Assembly: GCA_963573385.1 (NCBI GenBank)
Contig: CAUYLG010022134.1
Location: 23,578-87,577 of the forward strand
Origin: Cacajao melanocephalus
Taxonomy: Eukaryota > Chordata > Mammalia > Primates > Pitheciidae
DNA: 64,000 nt
Direction: 5' to 3'
Shown piece by piece: positions 35,268 through 47,104 of the stretch. The translations under genes and the position numbers were made by a program. Position 1 is the stretch's first letter. Each line of letters starts with the position of its first letter. The notes beneath the pieces were generated by a model. It worked only from the letters and a program-made list of their open reading frames with translations. It was not told the DNA's origin and searched no databases.

Positions 35268-38200
35268 ATGAAAAAATCAAATTCACACATAACAATATTA
35301 ACCTTAAATGTAAATGGGCTAAATGCCCCAATTAAAAGACACAGACTGGCAAATTGAATAAAGAGTCAAGACCCATCAGTGTGCTGTATTCAAGAGATCC
35401 ATCTCATATGAAAAGACACACATAGGCACAAAATAAAGGCATGGAGGAAAATTTACCAAGCAAATGGGAAGTAGAAAAAAACAGGGATTGCAATCCTAGT
35501 CTCTGACAAAACAGACTTTAAGCCAACAAAGATAAAAAAAGACAAAGAAGGGCATTATGTAACGGCAAAGGGATCAATTCAACAAGAAGAGCTAACAATA
35601 CTAAATATATATGCATCCAATACTAGAGCACCCAGATTCATAAAACAAGTTATTTGAGATCTACAAAGGGACTTAGACTCCCACACAGTAATAGTGGAGA
35701 TTTTAATACCCCACTTTCAGTATTAGACAGATCATCTAGACAGAAAATTGACAAGGATATTCAGGACTGGATCAAGTGGACCTGATAGATCTCTACAGAA
35801 CTCTCCACCCCAAAGCAACAGAGTATACATTCTTCTCAGTGCCACGTGGCACTTACTCTAAAATGAATCATGTAATTGGAAGTAAAAGACACCTCAGCAA
35901 ATGCAAAATAACTGAAATAATAACAAAAAGTCTCTCAGACCACAGAGCAATCAAATTAAAACTCAAGATAAGAAACTCAAAACCACACAACTACATGGAA
36001 ATTAAACCATCTGCTTCTGAATGACTCCTGGGTAAATAATGAAATTAAGGCAGAATTCAAGAAGTTATTTGAAACCAACGAGAACAAAGAGACAATGTTC
36101 CAGAACCTCTGGGACACAGCTAAAGCAGTGTTAAGAGGAAAATTTATAGCACTAAATGCCCACATCAGAAACCTAGAAAGATCTCAGATTGACACCCTAA
36201 CATCACAACTAAAAGAACTAGAGAAGAAAGAGCAAACAAATCCAAAAACTAGCAGAAGACAAGAAATAACTAATATCAGAGTGGAACTGAGGGAGATAGA
36301 GACATGAACAACCCTTCAAAAAAAATCAATGAATCCAGGTTCTGGTTTTCTGAAAATATTAATAAATCAGATATACTGCTAACTAGAATAAATAAGAAAA
36401 GAGAGAAGACTCAAATAGATACAATAAAAAATGATAAAGAGGATATCACCACTGACCCCAAAGAAATACAACCAACCACTAGATAATATTGTAAACACCT
36501 CTATGCAAATAAAGTAGAAAATCTAGACGTAATTGATAAATTTCTGGACACATACACCCTCCCAAGACTAAACCAGGAAGAAGTGGAATCCTTGAACAGA
36601 ACAATAACAAGTTCTGGAATTGAGGCAATAATTCATAGCTTATCAACCAAAAAAAAAAAAAGAAAAAAAAAAAAGGCCAGACAGATTTCCACTCAGATTC
36701 TACCAGAGATACAAAGAGGAGCTGTTACCATTCCTTCTAAAACTATTCCAAACAATTGAAAAGGAAGGCTTTCCTCCTAACAGATTTTATGAGGCTAGCA
36801 TCATCCTGATGCCAAAACCTGTAAGAAACACTACCAGAAAAGAGAACTTTAGGCCAATATCCTGATGGGTATCAATGTGAAAGTCCTCAATAAAATACTG
36901 GCAAACCAGATCCAGTAGCACATCAAAAACCATATCCACTATGATCAAGTTGGCTTCATCCCTGGGATGCAAGTCTGGTTCAGCATATGCAAATCAGTAA
37001 GTGTAATTCATCACATAAACAGAACTAATGACAAAAACTACATGATTATCTCAATAGATGCAGAAAAGGCCTTCGATAAAATTCCACCTCCCTTCATGTA
37101 AAAAACTCTCAATAAACTAGGTATTGATGGAACATATCAAAGTAATAAGGGCCATTTATGACAAACCCACAGCCAATATCATAATGAATGGGCAAAAGCT
37201 GGGAGCATTCCCTCTGAAAACTGGCACAAGACAAGGATGCCTGCTCTCACCACTCCTATTTGACATAGTATTGGAAGTTCTGGCCAGGGCAATCAGACAA
37301 GAGAAGAAATAAAGGGCATTCAAATAGGAAGAGAGGAAGTCAAATTTTCTCTGCAGATGACATGATCCTACATCTAGAAAGCCCTATTTTCTCGGCCCAA
37401 ATGCTCCTTAAGCTGATGAGCAACTTCAGCAAAGTCTCAGGATAAAAAATCAACGTGCAAAAATCACAAGCATTCCTATACACCAACAACAGACAGGCAG
37501 ACAGCCAAATCATGAATGAACTCCCATTCTCAATTGCTACAAAGAGAATAAAATATGTAGGAATACAGCTAACAAGGGATGTGAAGGACCTCTTCATGGA
37601 CAAATACAAACCACTGCTCAAGGAAATAAAAGACATAAACAAATGGAAAAGCATTCCATGCTTGTGAATAGGAATAATCAATATCATGAAAATGGCCATA
37701 CTGCCCAAAGTAATTTATAGATTCAATGCTGTTCCCATTAAACTACCATTGACATTCTTCACATAATTAGAAAAAACTACTTTAAAATTCATATGAAACC
37801 AAAAAAGAGCTCATATAGTCAAGACAATCCTAAGCAAAAAGTACAAAGCTGGAGGCATCATGCTATCAGACTTCAAACTATACTACAAGGCTACAGTAAC
37901 CAAAACAGCATGATACTGGTACCAAAACATAGACTAATGGAACAGAATAGAGATCTCAGAAATAAGACCACATATCTGCAACCATCTGATCTTTGACAAA
38001 CCTGACAAAAACAAGCACTGGGAAAAGGATTCCTATTTAATAAATCATGCTGGGAAAACTGGATAGCCATATGCAGAAAACTGAAACTGGACCCCTCCCT
38101 TACACCTTCTACAAAATTAATTCAAGGTGTATTAAACACTTAAATGTAAAACCCAAAACCATAAACCATAAAAACCCTAGAAAAAAAATCTAGGCAATAT

Positions 38201-39066
38201 CATTCAGGACATCATAGGCAAAGATTTTATGATGGAATCACCAAAAGCAATTGCAGTAAAAACAAACATTGACAAATGGAGTCTAGTTAAACTAAAGAGC
38301 TTCTGCACAGCAAAAGAAACTAGCATCAGGGCAAATAGGCAACCTACAGAATGGGAGAAAATTTTTGTAATCTACCCATCTGGTCTAATATCCAGAATCT
38401 ATAAGGAATTTAAACATATTTACAAGAAAAAAAGAGACAACTCCATCAAAAAGTGGCCAAAGGACATGAACAGACACTTCTCAAAAGAAGACATTTATGC
38501 AGCCAGAAAAATATGTAAAAAGCTGAACATCACTGATAATTGGAGAAATGCAAATCAAAGCCACAATGAAATCCCATCTTACACCGGTCAGAATGCAATT
38601 ATTAAAAAGTCAAGAGACAACAGATGGTGGCAAGGCCATGGAGCAGTAGGAACACTTTTACACTGTTGGTGAGAATGTAAATTTGTTCAACCATTGTGGA
38701 AACGAGGGTGGTGATTCCTCAAGGATCTAGAACCAGAAATACCATTTGACCCAGCAATTCCATTGTTAGGTACATAACCAAATGAATATAAATCATTCTA
38801 TTATAAAGATACATGCACATGTATGTTTATTGCAAGCACTATTCACAATACCAAAGACATGGAATCAACTCAAATGCCCCTCAATGATAGACTGGATAAA
38901 TAAAATGTGATACATATACATCATGGAATACTACATAGCCATAAAAAGGAATAAGATCATGTCCTTTGCAGGGACATGGTTGAAGCTGGAAGCCATCATC
39001 CTCAGCAAATTAATACAGGAGCAGAAGACCAAATACCACATGTTCTCACTCATAAGTGAGAGCTGA
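35268..39066 (+). pseudogene. L1 copy B ORF2 remnant
   Basis: ORF2 begins at an ATG at 35268-35270 and ends at TGA 39064-39066. Endonuclease, reverse transcriptase and C-terminal segments are all present in order but split into open pieces of 60-150 codons (for example 35776-36024, 36095-36307, 37124-37312, 38229-38672). The A-D-D of the reverse transcriptase active site is still encoded at 37353-37361. Two A-runs interrupt near 36649-36674. No activity is possible from this copy. Confidence 0.88.
36648..36674. repeat. A-rich run within L1 copy B
   Basis: An expanded A stretch broken by single G bases sits in the ORF2 remnant, likely grown from an existing A-rich codon run. Confidence 0.9.
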
Positions 39067-39306
39067 ACAGTGAGAACACATGGATCCAGGGAGGAGAACA
39101 ACATATACCAGGGCTTGCTGGAGGGTCAGGGAGAGGGAGAGCATCAGGATAAATAGCTATTTATAATGCATGCAGGCCTTAATACCTAGGTGATGGGTCG
39201 ATAGGTGCGGCAAACCACCATGGCACACGTTTACCTATGTAAAAAACCTGCATGTCCTATACATGCATCCTGGAATTTAAAATAAAATTAAATAAAAAAT
39301 TAAAAT

Positions 39307-39652
39307 AAAAATGCTAATTCACCACAATCAAGTGAACTTTATTACTGGGATGCAAGGATGGTTCAACATTCAAATCAATAAATATCATTCACCACATAAA
39401 CAGAATTTCAAAACAAAAATCATGTGATTATCTGAATAGATGTAGAAAAAGCAGTTAATAAAATCCAACATCCCTTCATGCTAAAAACCCTCAGCAAATT
39501 AAGCATCAAAGGAACATACCTCAAAATAATAACAGCCATTCTATGACAAACCCACAACCAATATCATACTGAATAGGCAATAGTTGGAAGCATTCCCCCT
39601 AAGAACTAGAACAAGACAAGGATGCCCACTCTCACCACTCCTATTCAACATA
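39307..39652 (+). mobile_element. Older L1 (copy A), part 2
   Basis: Copy A ORF2 resumes after copy B's tail with 'ctaattcaccacaatcaagtg' and 'actgggatgcaaggatggttcaac', continuing exactly the reverse transcriptase region interrupted at 32950. It stops at 39652 in 'actcctattcaacata', where the THE1 LTR begins. Confidence 0.92.
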
Positions 39653-40019
39653 TGATATGATTTGGCTCTGTGTCCCCACCCAAAACTCATTTTGTAGCAT
39701 CTGTAATTCCCATGTATTGTGGGAGGGACCAAGTGGGAGATGATTGAATCATGGGGGCGGGTCTTTCCTGTGCTGTTCTTGTGATAGTGAATGGGTCTCA
39801 GGAGATCTGATGGTTTCAAAAATGGGAGTTTATTTGCAGAAGTTCTCTCTTTGCCTGCTGCCAGTCATGTAAGATGTGACTTGCTCCTCTTTGCCTTCTA
39901 CCACAACTGTGAGGCATTCCCCAGGCATGTGGAACTGTAAGTCCAATAAACCTCTTTCTTTTGTAAATTGCCCAGTCTCATGTATGTCCCTATCAGCAGC
40001 GTGAAAACAGACTAATACA
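39653..40019 (+). mobile_element. Solo THE1-type MaLR LTR inserted in L1 copy A
   Basis: A 367-bp LTR runs from TGATATGATTTGGCTCTG to 'gaaaacagactaataca', with 'aatcatgggggcgggtcttt' and an AATAAA signal near 39945. A perfect 5-bp target duplication ACATA lies at 39648-39652 and 40020-40024. No interior is present, so the provirus was lost by LTR-LTR recombination. Spurious minus frames overlap it. Confidence 0.96.
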
Positions 40020-40755
40020 ACATAGTACTGGAAATCCCAGCCAGAGCAATCAGGCAAGAGAAAGAAATGAAAGGCATCCAAATAGGAAAAGAGGATGTCA
40101 AATTATCTCTATTCACTGACAATATAATCCTATACCTAGAAACCCCTAAAAATTCCTCCAAAAGACTTCTAGACGTAATAAAAGACTTTAGTAAAGTTTC
40201 AGGATACAACATTCATATATAAAAAAAAATCAGTAACAGTTCTATACACCACTAACATGCAAGCAGAGAACCCAATCAAGAACACAGTTCCATTTACAAT
40301 AGCCACACAAAGAATACAATATCTAAGAATACTTCTAACCAAGGAGGTGAAAGATTTCTACAAGGAGAACTACAAAACAATGCTGAAAGAAATCATACGT
40401 GACACAGACAAATGGAAAAGCATTCTATGCTTATGGATTGGAAGAATTCATATTGTTAAAATGTCCATGCTGCCCAAAGCAATCTATAGATCAAGGCTAT
40501 TCCTATAAAATTACCAAAGTCATTTTGCATAGAATAAGAAAAATCTATTCTAGAATGCATATGGAGCCAAAAGCAGAGCTTGAATACCCAAAGCCAACCT
40601 AAGCAAAAAGAGTAAAGTCAGTTGCATCACATTAACCAACTTCAAACTATACAAGGCTGCAGTAGTCAAAACAGCATGGTACTCAGACAAAAAGAAACAC
40701 ATAGACCAATGGAACAGAATAGAGAACCCATAAATAAAGCCATACACCTTTCTCC
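40020..40755 (+). mobile_element. Older L1 (copy A), part 3
   Basis: ORF2 continues after the LTR: 'gtactggaaatcccagcc', 'ttcctccaaaagacttctaga', 'acaaggagaactacaaaacaatgctgaaagaaatcat', 'tcatattgttaaaatgtcc', 'agaccaatggaacagaatag'. It ends at 'aaagccatacacc', without the ORF2 C-terminus or 3' UTR in this orientation. Confidence 0.9.
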
Positions 40756-40756
40756 T

Positions 40757-40830
40757 ACACAGGGTCAGTCAATTTTCTCAGAAGCATTATTGAATAGGGT
40801 GTCCTTCCCCATTCTTCACCAGCACAGCTG
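40757..40830 (-). mobile_element. Short inverted L1 piece at the end of copy A
   Basis: 'gtcagtcaattttctcagaagcattattgaatagggtgtccttcccca' is the reverse complement of L1 ORF2 sequence that normally lies about 60-90 bases downstream of where copy A stops. The next segment of the same L1 therefore appears to be inverted in place. Confidence 0.6.
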
Positions 40831-40984
40831 AACATTGCTGGAGAAAAACAACCCAGCTGGCTGAGCTTACTTGAAGTCCATGATCACAAATCTCAAAGGA
40901 TCTTAGTACTGTCTGGAAGTCATACTATGCTTTTCTAGTCCATTAATTCTTACTCTCTTAGATGATTAGTGTACACATTCTCCT

Positions 40985-42114
40985 TTCTTCACCCGTCTCC
41001 AACACCTCATCCTTGAACACCACTCTCAACCATGAATTTGCTTGCTATTTCACCATGAAAGCTGAAGCATCAGAAGTTAACTTCCACTTGCTCCCACACC
41101 TGTCTCCCCACACATCTAACTCTGTGCCCATATACTCATATTGTGGTCTGAACCCTTTCCCCTCTTGCCTACTCAAGGATATGCTCCAGTGATTGTTTCA
41201 TCCTCCTTCATTATCAATTTTTCCCTGATAATGGATTATTCATTAGCATGCCAGCATTTCATTTTTACCATCTCAACAAAATTCGTAACTACTTTTCTCC
41301 CTTTACCACTGGCCCCAATTCTTTATTGACCTTGGAATCAAAACCTAGTGGAGTTGATTATGCTCATCGTTCCAATTCTTTTCTTCCCATTCCTTCTTGA
41401 ACCTATTCTAATGTGGGTTTCCTTCCACCCAATGCCACAGAAGTTGCTTTTCCCAAGTTCACCAAGAACTGCCAGTTTCCCTATATCCAATGGTCATCTC
41501 TCCATACTCATTCTATTTATCATCAGCATTTAACGTAATTGGTCTATCTTTGCTTCTTGATTTTTTTTTTTAACTTTCCTAGACGACATCACTCTCCTGT
41601 GGCCATCTCAGGCTCTGTGGCTGGATATTCTGTGTTGCCCCAATCTCCAAGCCTCCATGTATTGAATTCTCCCCTGAATTTAAGCTCCATTTGGGAATGT
41701 AACATGTATCTCAACTTGTAACTTCTCCAAAACAGAACTCCTTTAACTTGCTCCTCTCCTGGTCTTCCCCATGACTCAAGCCAAATACGCTTGAGCTCTG
41801 ACTCTCTTCTCTTTCTCATACACAATGTCCAACTCCTTCACAAATCCTGAAAGCTCTGCCTTCAAAATATACACAGCATCTCCTAACTTTTCCTCCTCCT
41901 CCTTTCCTCTTCCTCCTCCTCCTCTTCCTCCCCTCCTCCCCACCTCCTCCTCCTTCTTCTTTCTTTTCTTCTCCTCCTTCTTCTCCTCCTCCTCCACAAC
42001 ATCTTCCCTTACCATCCACCCAAACTTAAAACTTCTTATTATTCTCCTTACTTCCATCTCTGCTTGTTCTCAACAGGGCAAGCCAGAACGATCCTTTTAA
42101 AATACAAGTTAAGG
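40985..42114 (+). mobile_element. LINE-2, long copy, part 1 (reverse-transcriptase region)
   Basis: L2 coding order is visible: 'gttcaccaagaactgccag' with 'atccaatggtcatctctcc', 'catttaacgtaattggtc', 'cgacatcactctcctg', 'ctcccctgaatttaagctcc', 'tccaaaacagaactcc', 'aatcctgaaagctctgccttcaaaatata'. It is followed by a polypyrimidine expansion and 'agggcaagccagaacgatccttttaaaa'. About 1.1 kb is traceable, then a hAT element interrupts. The left edge is uncertain: 40831-40985 is unrecognised. Confidence 0.8.
41889..41997. repeat. Polypyrimidine (CCT/CTT)n tract
   Basis: About 110 bases of almost pure pyrimidine on the plus strand, with mirror-like CTCCTCCTCC and TTCTTCTTTC blocks. It sits at the L2 position that reads 'ctcaccacctcc' in the consensus, suggesting in-situ expansion. 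The long Glu/Lys/Gly-rich and Ser/Pro-rich frames here are artefacts of the repeat. Confidence 0.95.
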
Positions 42115-42429
42115 CAGTACTTCTCAAACTTGTGTGTGATAAAGAGCGATTTTAATAATTTCTATTCTATCATGGATTGAAGCCTTTTTAAGATATGGTA
42201 CAAAACAAATTACTAGAAAATTTAAATTTCAAAATACATGCAAAATACAAGACATTTTATTATCAGGTTCAACAGGTAGAAAATTACATTTAACTGATGA
42301 AAAGGAACCTAAATACATTTCTAGAACAAGTTCTAAATGCTTGTTCATAGTTTCTCTACTTGCTTTGTCTGGAACCTGCAACAAACTGCTCATGGACTGG
42401 CATAGACGCACCACATTTTGGGCAGTGCT
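42115..42429 (+). mobile_element. hAT-type DNA transposon inside the L2
   Basis: The ends form an imperfect terminal inverted pair: CAGTACTTCTCAAA at the left and TTTGGGCAGTGCT at the right. L2 sequence is continuous on either side ('ccttttaaaatacaa' before, 'ggatctgatcttgtc' after), so this 315-bp block is an insertion. No transposase coding is visible, and I cannot name the family. Confidence 0.55.
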
Positions 42430-42925
42430 AGGTTGGATCTGATCTTGTCAGCTCCATCCTCAGACTTCCCAATGGCTTCTCCACCCTGCACAGTAGTCAA
42501 AGGCCTTGCAGGGGCCAGAAAGGCTCTCCATGGCATGGCCTCCCCTCACCTTGTTGAGCTCTTCTCTGGCTTCTGCCCTTCCCTGAACAGGCCAAGCATC
42601 TCCTCACCTCACAGCTTTCAACTTGCAGTTTCCTCTGCCTGGGATGCATTATCCTCAGAAAATCACAGGGCTCACCTTTGTGTCCCTCAGTGCACAGGTT
42701 AGATGCCTCTTTTTAGTGCTGCCCTTTCTTGGAATCTATTTAAGATAGCAATCCTTGCCCCTCCCCTGTGTATTTTAGTTTATTGTCTGTTCTCACATAC
42801 TAGAATGTAAACTCTGCAAAGGTAGAATTTTCTCTGCTTTATTCATGGCTGTATTCCTAGTGCCTAGAGTAGAACCTGGTATATAGTAGATACTTAAAAA
42901 ATTGATTAAATGAATATGTTGGTTA
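42430..42925 (+). mobile_element. LINE-2, long copy, part 2 to its 3' end
   Basis: 'cttcccaatggcttctcc', 'gtttcctctgcctgggatgcatt', 'gtttattgtctgttctcacatactagaatgtaaactctgcaaagg', 'gtgcctagagtagaacctgg', 'tagtagatacttaaaaaattgattaaatgaat' follow the L2 C-terminal coding and 3' UTR. The 3' end is well preserved. Confidence 0.9.
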
Positions 42926-42929
42926 AATG

Positions 42930-43130
42930 AATCCACTTTTAGGAATACATAATAAGAATATTATCAGGTACATGCTAATAATTAAATATATAAGAATGTT
43001 CATAGCATCCTTAAAATATTTATTATCCATTAATAGTGAAAGGAAAACCTTCTCAGTAATAAAAATTTTAAGCCTCCTTTGTGTTCATTAATAGGATATT
43101 AATTAAGCAAATCATGGTGAACAACTATAG
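42930..43130 (+). mobile_element. Old L1 fragment (L1M class)
   Basis: 'tatataagaatgttcatagcatcc' and 'tattatccattaatagtgaaagg' correspond to 'tataagaatgttcatagcagcactgtttataatagc' of old L1 ORF2. The interval from 43130 to 43640 is unrecognised. Confidence 0.55.
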
Positions 43131-43639
43131 TTTTATCTGCCCGGTAGCTGGGTTTGCCTAGGAACTGTCTTTGCTCAGTCACATGTAATATAAGAGTTGC
43201 CATACTTTAACAGCTAATTGGCATGGGGTGGGAATTAAGCAATGAGCCTGTGTTCTGAAGTTATGAGCATTGTATCCGTAAAACTACAGTCAGTGCAGTC
43301 AGAGCAACTTTTCCTGCTGTGTAGACAGAGCCACACTGTAATGAAAGAACTTGAGATGGATCCAAGGAAAAACACAGGTGAGGAGAGCAGAGATTTCTGT
43401 TTGGGCCCCTGGTTCTGGTTTTTCCTGAAATTCCACTGCATACCTGTCTTTTCCTCAACTATTCAACCTTTCATTGGATTCCACAATCTGATTTGCCTCC
43501 TTTTTTGTTAAAGTTCATTCATACTGGGGTTCAATCACTTGAAACCAAATGCACATACAAAGAGTACAGTCTAGGTATCAGAGAGGATACGACATAGCAG
43601 TATCCACTGACAGAAAAATCTCTCTGATAGATTTCCTAG

Positions 43640-43885
43640 GTAGAAAAGCAAGCTGTAAATAAACATGACCCTGTTATATAAAATATCAATAGATGTATTG
43701 TGGATACATATATGCATTTAGAAAAGAATGGAAGGATATATGCCAAACTGTGGTTATCTTTGGGTAATAAGATTTTCAAGGACTCCTCTTTATTTCCCCT
43801 TTATTTCTTTCTGTATTTTTTGCATTTTCTACAATGAGCATTATAAAGATAATAAATCTTTGTAAATACAAAAAAAAATAATCAT
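43640..43885 (+). mobile_element. Old L1 3' end (L1M class)
   Basis: 'tatgcatttagaaaagaatggaaggatatatgcc', 'tgtggttatctttgggtaataagatt', 'tttgcattttctacaatgagcattataa' and a terminal A run match the 3' end of old L1s, which read 'ctggaaggatacac...aacagtggttgcctctgg...'. Confidence 0.65.
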
Positions 43886-43889
43886 TAAT

Positions 43890-44380
43890 TCCTCTAATCT
43901 GATTTCTCCAGATGTTTTCACTCAAAATGTAGGTAGGGGAGAAAATGGAGAAATTATGCAAAAATGTTCTGGGACTTCATCCATGAATCCTCTTGGCTGC
44001 TTTAATAAACTTGGTACCCACCACGCCCTCTCCCAACACCAACACTAACTTACTAATGAAAAATTCAATTCAAAATGCAATTAGAACATATATATTCCAA
44101 ACTGTTCTACTTTATTCACTTACTCCTTTCTGTTCTTTTTATAGCAGAGGACTACATGGGACTTTCTTACAATTAAAGCGCTTTTAATGTTTTAGGCTGG
44201 GTATTAAGTACAGGAAAAATCAATGGACATCTGCAGTATGAGAAACCATGCTAATTTTGTAGAGACTCCAAAGAAGTGTAGCCCTGGCCTCCAGAAGCTT
44301 AAAAACCACATAGATTATAACACAGAAATACTTAAAAATAGAACTACTCAGGCAAGACTGTGAATGTCAAAGGACATTAA
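43890..44380. other. No recognised feature
   Basis: No repeat or exon recognised in this stretch. Confidence 0.4.
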
Positions 44381-44384
44381 ATAT

Positions 44385-44690
44385 CACGCCTTCAGAAGAG
44401 GGAAGTGGCAGTTCAGGGAAGTCAGGAAAGCTTTATGAAAATGGTTGGATTCAAGCAGGAGAGAGAAACAAAGAAAGGACATTTCAGGCTGGTGCGTGTA
44501 GGTGAGTGTGTGTGCATGGGTATGGGCTGCTTGAATGAGCTCAGAGAGATGAGAACGTGGGAATAGTATGGAAAATTTCAGGACCAGTGAGTACACTACT
44601 CCAAATGTAGCCGAGGGAGTTAGAGTAATTTTTGGTCAGATTTTAGAAGGCCTTTATGACAAGACTGTAATCTTGTTAGTCCAGAGTTAA
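44385..44690 (-). mobile_element. Possible LINE-2 fragment, reverse orientation
   Basis: 'gaagtcaggaaagctttatgaaaatgg', 'gagagagaaacaaag', 'tttagaaggcctttatgac' loosely follow the reverse L2 3' region. The match is too weak for certainty. Confidence 0.35.
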
Positions 44691-44859
44691 CAAACAATAG
44701 CTTTTAGTTCCTGTGCCAACCCAATGGACAATAGCTGTCAGGAATGTTTTGAGAAGGATCATGAGACAATCCTTGGAAAAAAGCACCATGATCAATGAAT
44801 GATGAATGATGAGAAATGACATATTACCTATGCTTAGCTTGTATTATGTGTTTTTCTAA

Positions 44860-45385
44860 TTCTGCCTCTCCTAAGAGGCAACTATTATTCTGTAAGTTGC
44901 GGTTGTTATTCCGCTCCATCTTTTACTTGATAATTTTAGCACACATGCATATATAACCATGAAATTTTGCTTGTCTTGAGCTTTACTAAAATGATGTCAT
45001 ATTGTTTGTAGGGTTTTGGAATTGGCTTGTTTTGTATTACTTTTCTAAGACATTTATGCCTGTGTCACTGAGGTATATATTTACCATTGTGTGATATACC
45101 CTTTTGTGACTATAACACCTTTTATTTTCTGTTCTATTGAAGCACATTCAAATTTGTTGAGTTTCTTCACATGGCAAAAATATTTCTATATGCCTTCTTA
45201 TATTTCCCTCTTCATGCCTTGCATAAGAGATTCTCTAAGTTATCATCTAGGAGTGGATTGCGAGGTCATAGGGTATGTGGCTATTCACCTTTATGAGATA
45301 ATGCAAAATAGTTTTTCAATGTGGATGTTACAATTTTATTATCCCACTACAATTTATAAGACTTTGAGTCTTCTTTAAGGGTTGT
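44860..45385 (-). mobile_element. Old L1 3' region, reverse orientation
   Basis: 'tatttaccattgtgtgatataccc', 'gaagcacattcaaatttgttgag', 'tcatctaggagtggattgcgaggtcatagggta', 'aatagtttttcaatgtgg', 'cccactacaatttataag' match the reverse complement of the C-terminal part of ORF2 ('...ctaggagtggaattgctgggtcatatggta...'). Confidence 0.75.
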
Positions 45386-45389
45386 GAGC

Positions 45390-46075
45390 AGTGAAATGAC
45401 TGAGAAAAAAATGGCATTTGTGGAATAGAAATCTGATATCTATATGCATGAAAGATTTGAAGGAGTAGAGAGTAAAATTGGGAAATCCAATAAGGAGACT
45501 GTTAGAGTATTTCAGATTTGAATTAAAATCCTAAGTTGGAGGATAAGGAGTGAGCTTGGTTGATCGATTATTTTGGTCATTGCATTTGGTTATTAAGTGG
45601 GCTGGAAAGTTAGAAATCACTCCAGTATCCTTAGCCTGAGCCAAAATCATTTATTCAAATAATAAAAATATATTGATAACTGACTACATGTCAAGCATAG
45701 CATATGTTAAGCAATGAGAATATAAAGATGAAACACAGAGATCCTGTCTTCAAGAATCTTACAATTAAAGGAGAAACAATCATGCTACTGATAGCTACAG
45801 CACTGTCTCACCAGCATGATGATGGGGAATTGCAGGATGGGTGCTTGGAGGTGCAGACAAGGTCACCTAATCTAGTCTGATGGAGACCTTAGGGAGGACA
45901 GGAATGTCTGAGCACCCCAATTTTGAAAAGCAGGAGTTATCCAGGAGAAGAAATTGTAGAAAAGGTCTTTACGAATTAAGAATACAAATTATGGAAACAC
46001 AAGGATGAGTAATGAGCCTGCTGGAACTGAGAAACTGAATTTGTTTTCTTTTTCCGTGTGTGTGTGGCCAGTACC
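45390..46075. other. Mostly unrecognised; weak L2-like pieces
   Basis: Around 45640-45770 'atttattcaaataataaaaatatattgataactgactac' and 'agagatcctgtcttcaagaatcttacaatt' resemble the reverse L2 3' end ('attcaacaaatatttattgag...atccctgccctcaaggagcttacatt') but the match is poor. Confidence 0.35.
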
Positions 46076-46079
46076 TGGT

Positions 46080-46215
46080 TATGTGTAAGAAACATTTTAT
46101 TTTATTATTTATACATAATAGATGTACACATTTGGGAGCATATATGCGCTGTTTTGATACATTCATATCATGCATAATGATCAAATCAGGATAATTGAGA
46201 TATTTCGTTTTTAAA
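46080..46215 (-). mobile_element. L1 3' UTR piece, reverse orientation
   Basis: 'gatgtacacatttgggagc', 'tgttttgatacattcatatcatgcataatgatcaaatcaggataattgag' is the well-known reverse L1 3' UTR motif ('...gtacatatttatggggtac...tgatacatgtatac..tgatcaaatcagggtaatt'). Confidence 0.75.
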
Positions 46216-46530
46216 GGAATATTGAAGCAGTGGGCAGGAGCCAGATCATGCCTTGCTGCAGAGTTTGGACATGGTGAGAAGGCAGTGGGGAGCCGTCAGA
46301 ATTCTGCCTCTGTCCCCACACTCACTTCTTAAGTGTCTCTCAGATCATTTGCTTTTGAAATGTAGCTCATCAGCTTATCTCTTTTTACTACTGAAGGAAT
46401 CATATAAAAGTCTTCCTGGCCAAGGCACAAATTGCTTTAATGTCTGCACTTATAGTATAGCATACCCTGGGCTGATCTCATATCTTTGTCTCGTTTCAAG
46501 ACTTTGTCTAGGTTGTAGCCTTTTTAAACT

Positions 46531-47015
<485 letters not shown>

Positions 47016-47100
47016 TCCTGAGCTTGTTTTCCTGCAACTAGATGGTCCCATCTGGGGGTGACTGGAGACAATGATAGATCATCAGGCATTAGATTCTCAC
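47016..47100 (+). mobile_element. MER1-type element, part 2
   Basis: 'cctgagcttgttttcctgcaactagatggtcccatctgggggtgac' and 'gatcatcaggcattagattctcac' continue the same element. The far terminal repeat is missing, so it is truncated. Confidence 0.85.
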
Positions 47101-47104
47101 TTAT

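Larger units (their letters stand above)
32951..39306 (+). mobile_element. Near-full-length primate L1 (copy B) inserted in copy A
   Basis: A 6.36-kb L1 has all parts in order: 5' UTR (32951-34013), ORF1, ORF2, a 3' UTR (39067-39270) and an A-rich tail. The 3' UTR ('ggtgatgggtcgataggtgcggcaaaccaccatggcacacg') and 5' UTR types suggest an older L1PA or L1PB subfamily, not the active one. It is flanked by 'aaaagttaattca' (32938-32950) and 'aaaatgctaattca' (39308-39321), a slightly mutated target duplication inside copy A's ORF2. Both ORFs are broken. Confidence 0.92.

Noticed and set aside
41776..42100. Glu/Lys/Gly-rich and Ser/Pro-rich frames of about 90 codons
   Set aside because: Produced by the polypyrimidine tract on either strand.
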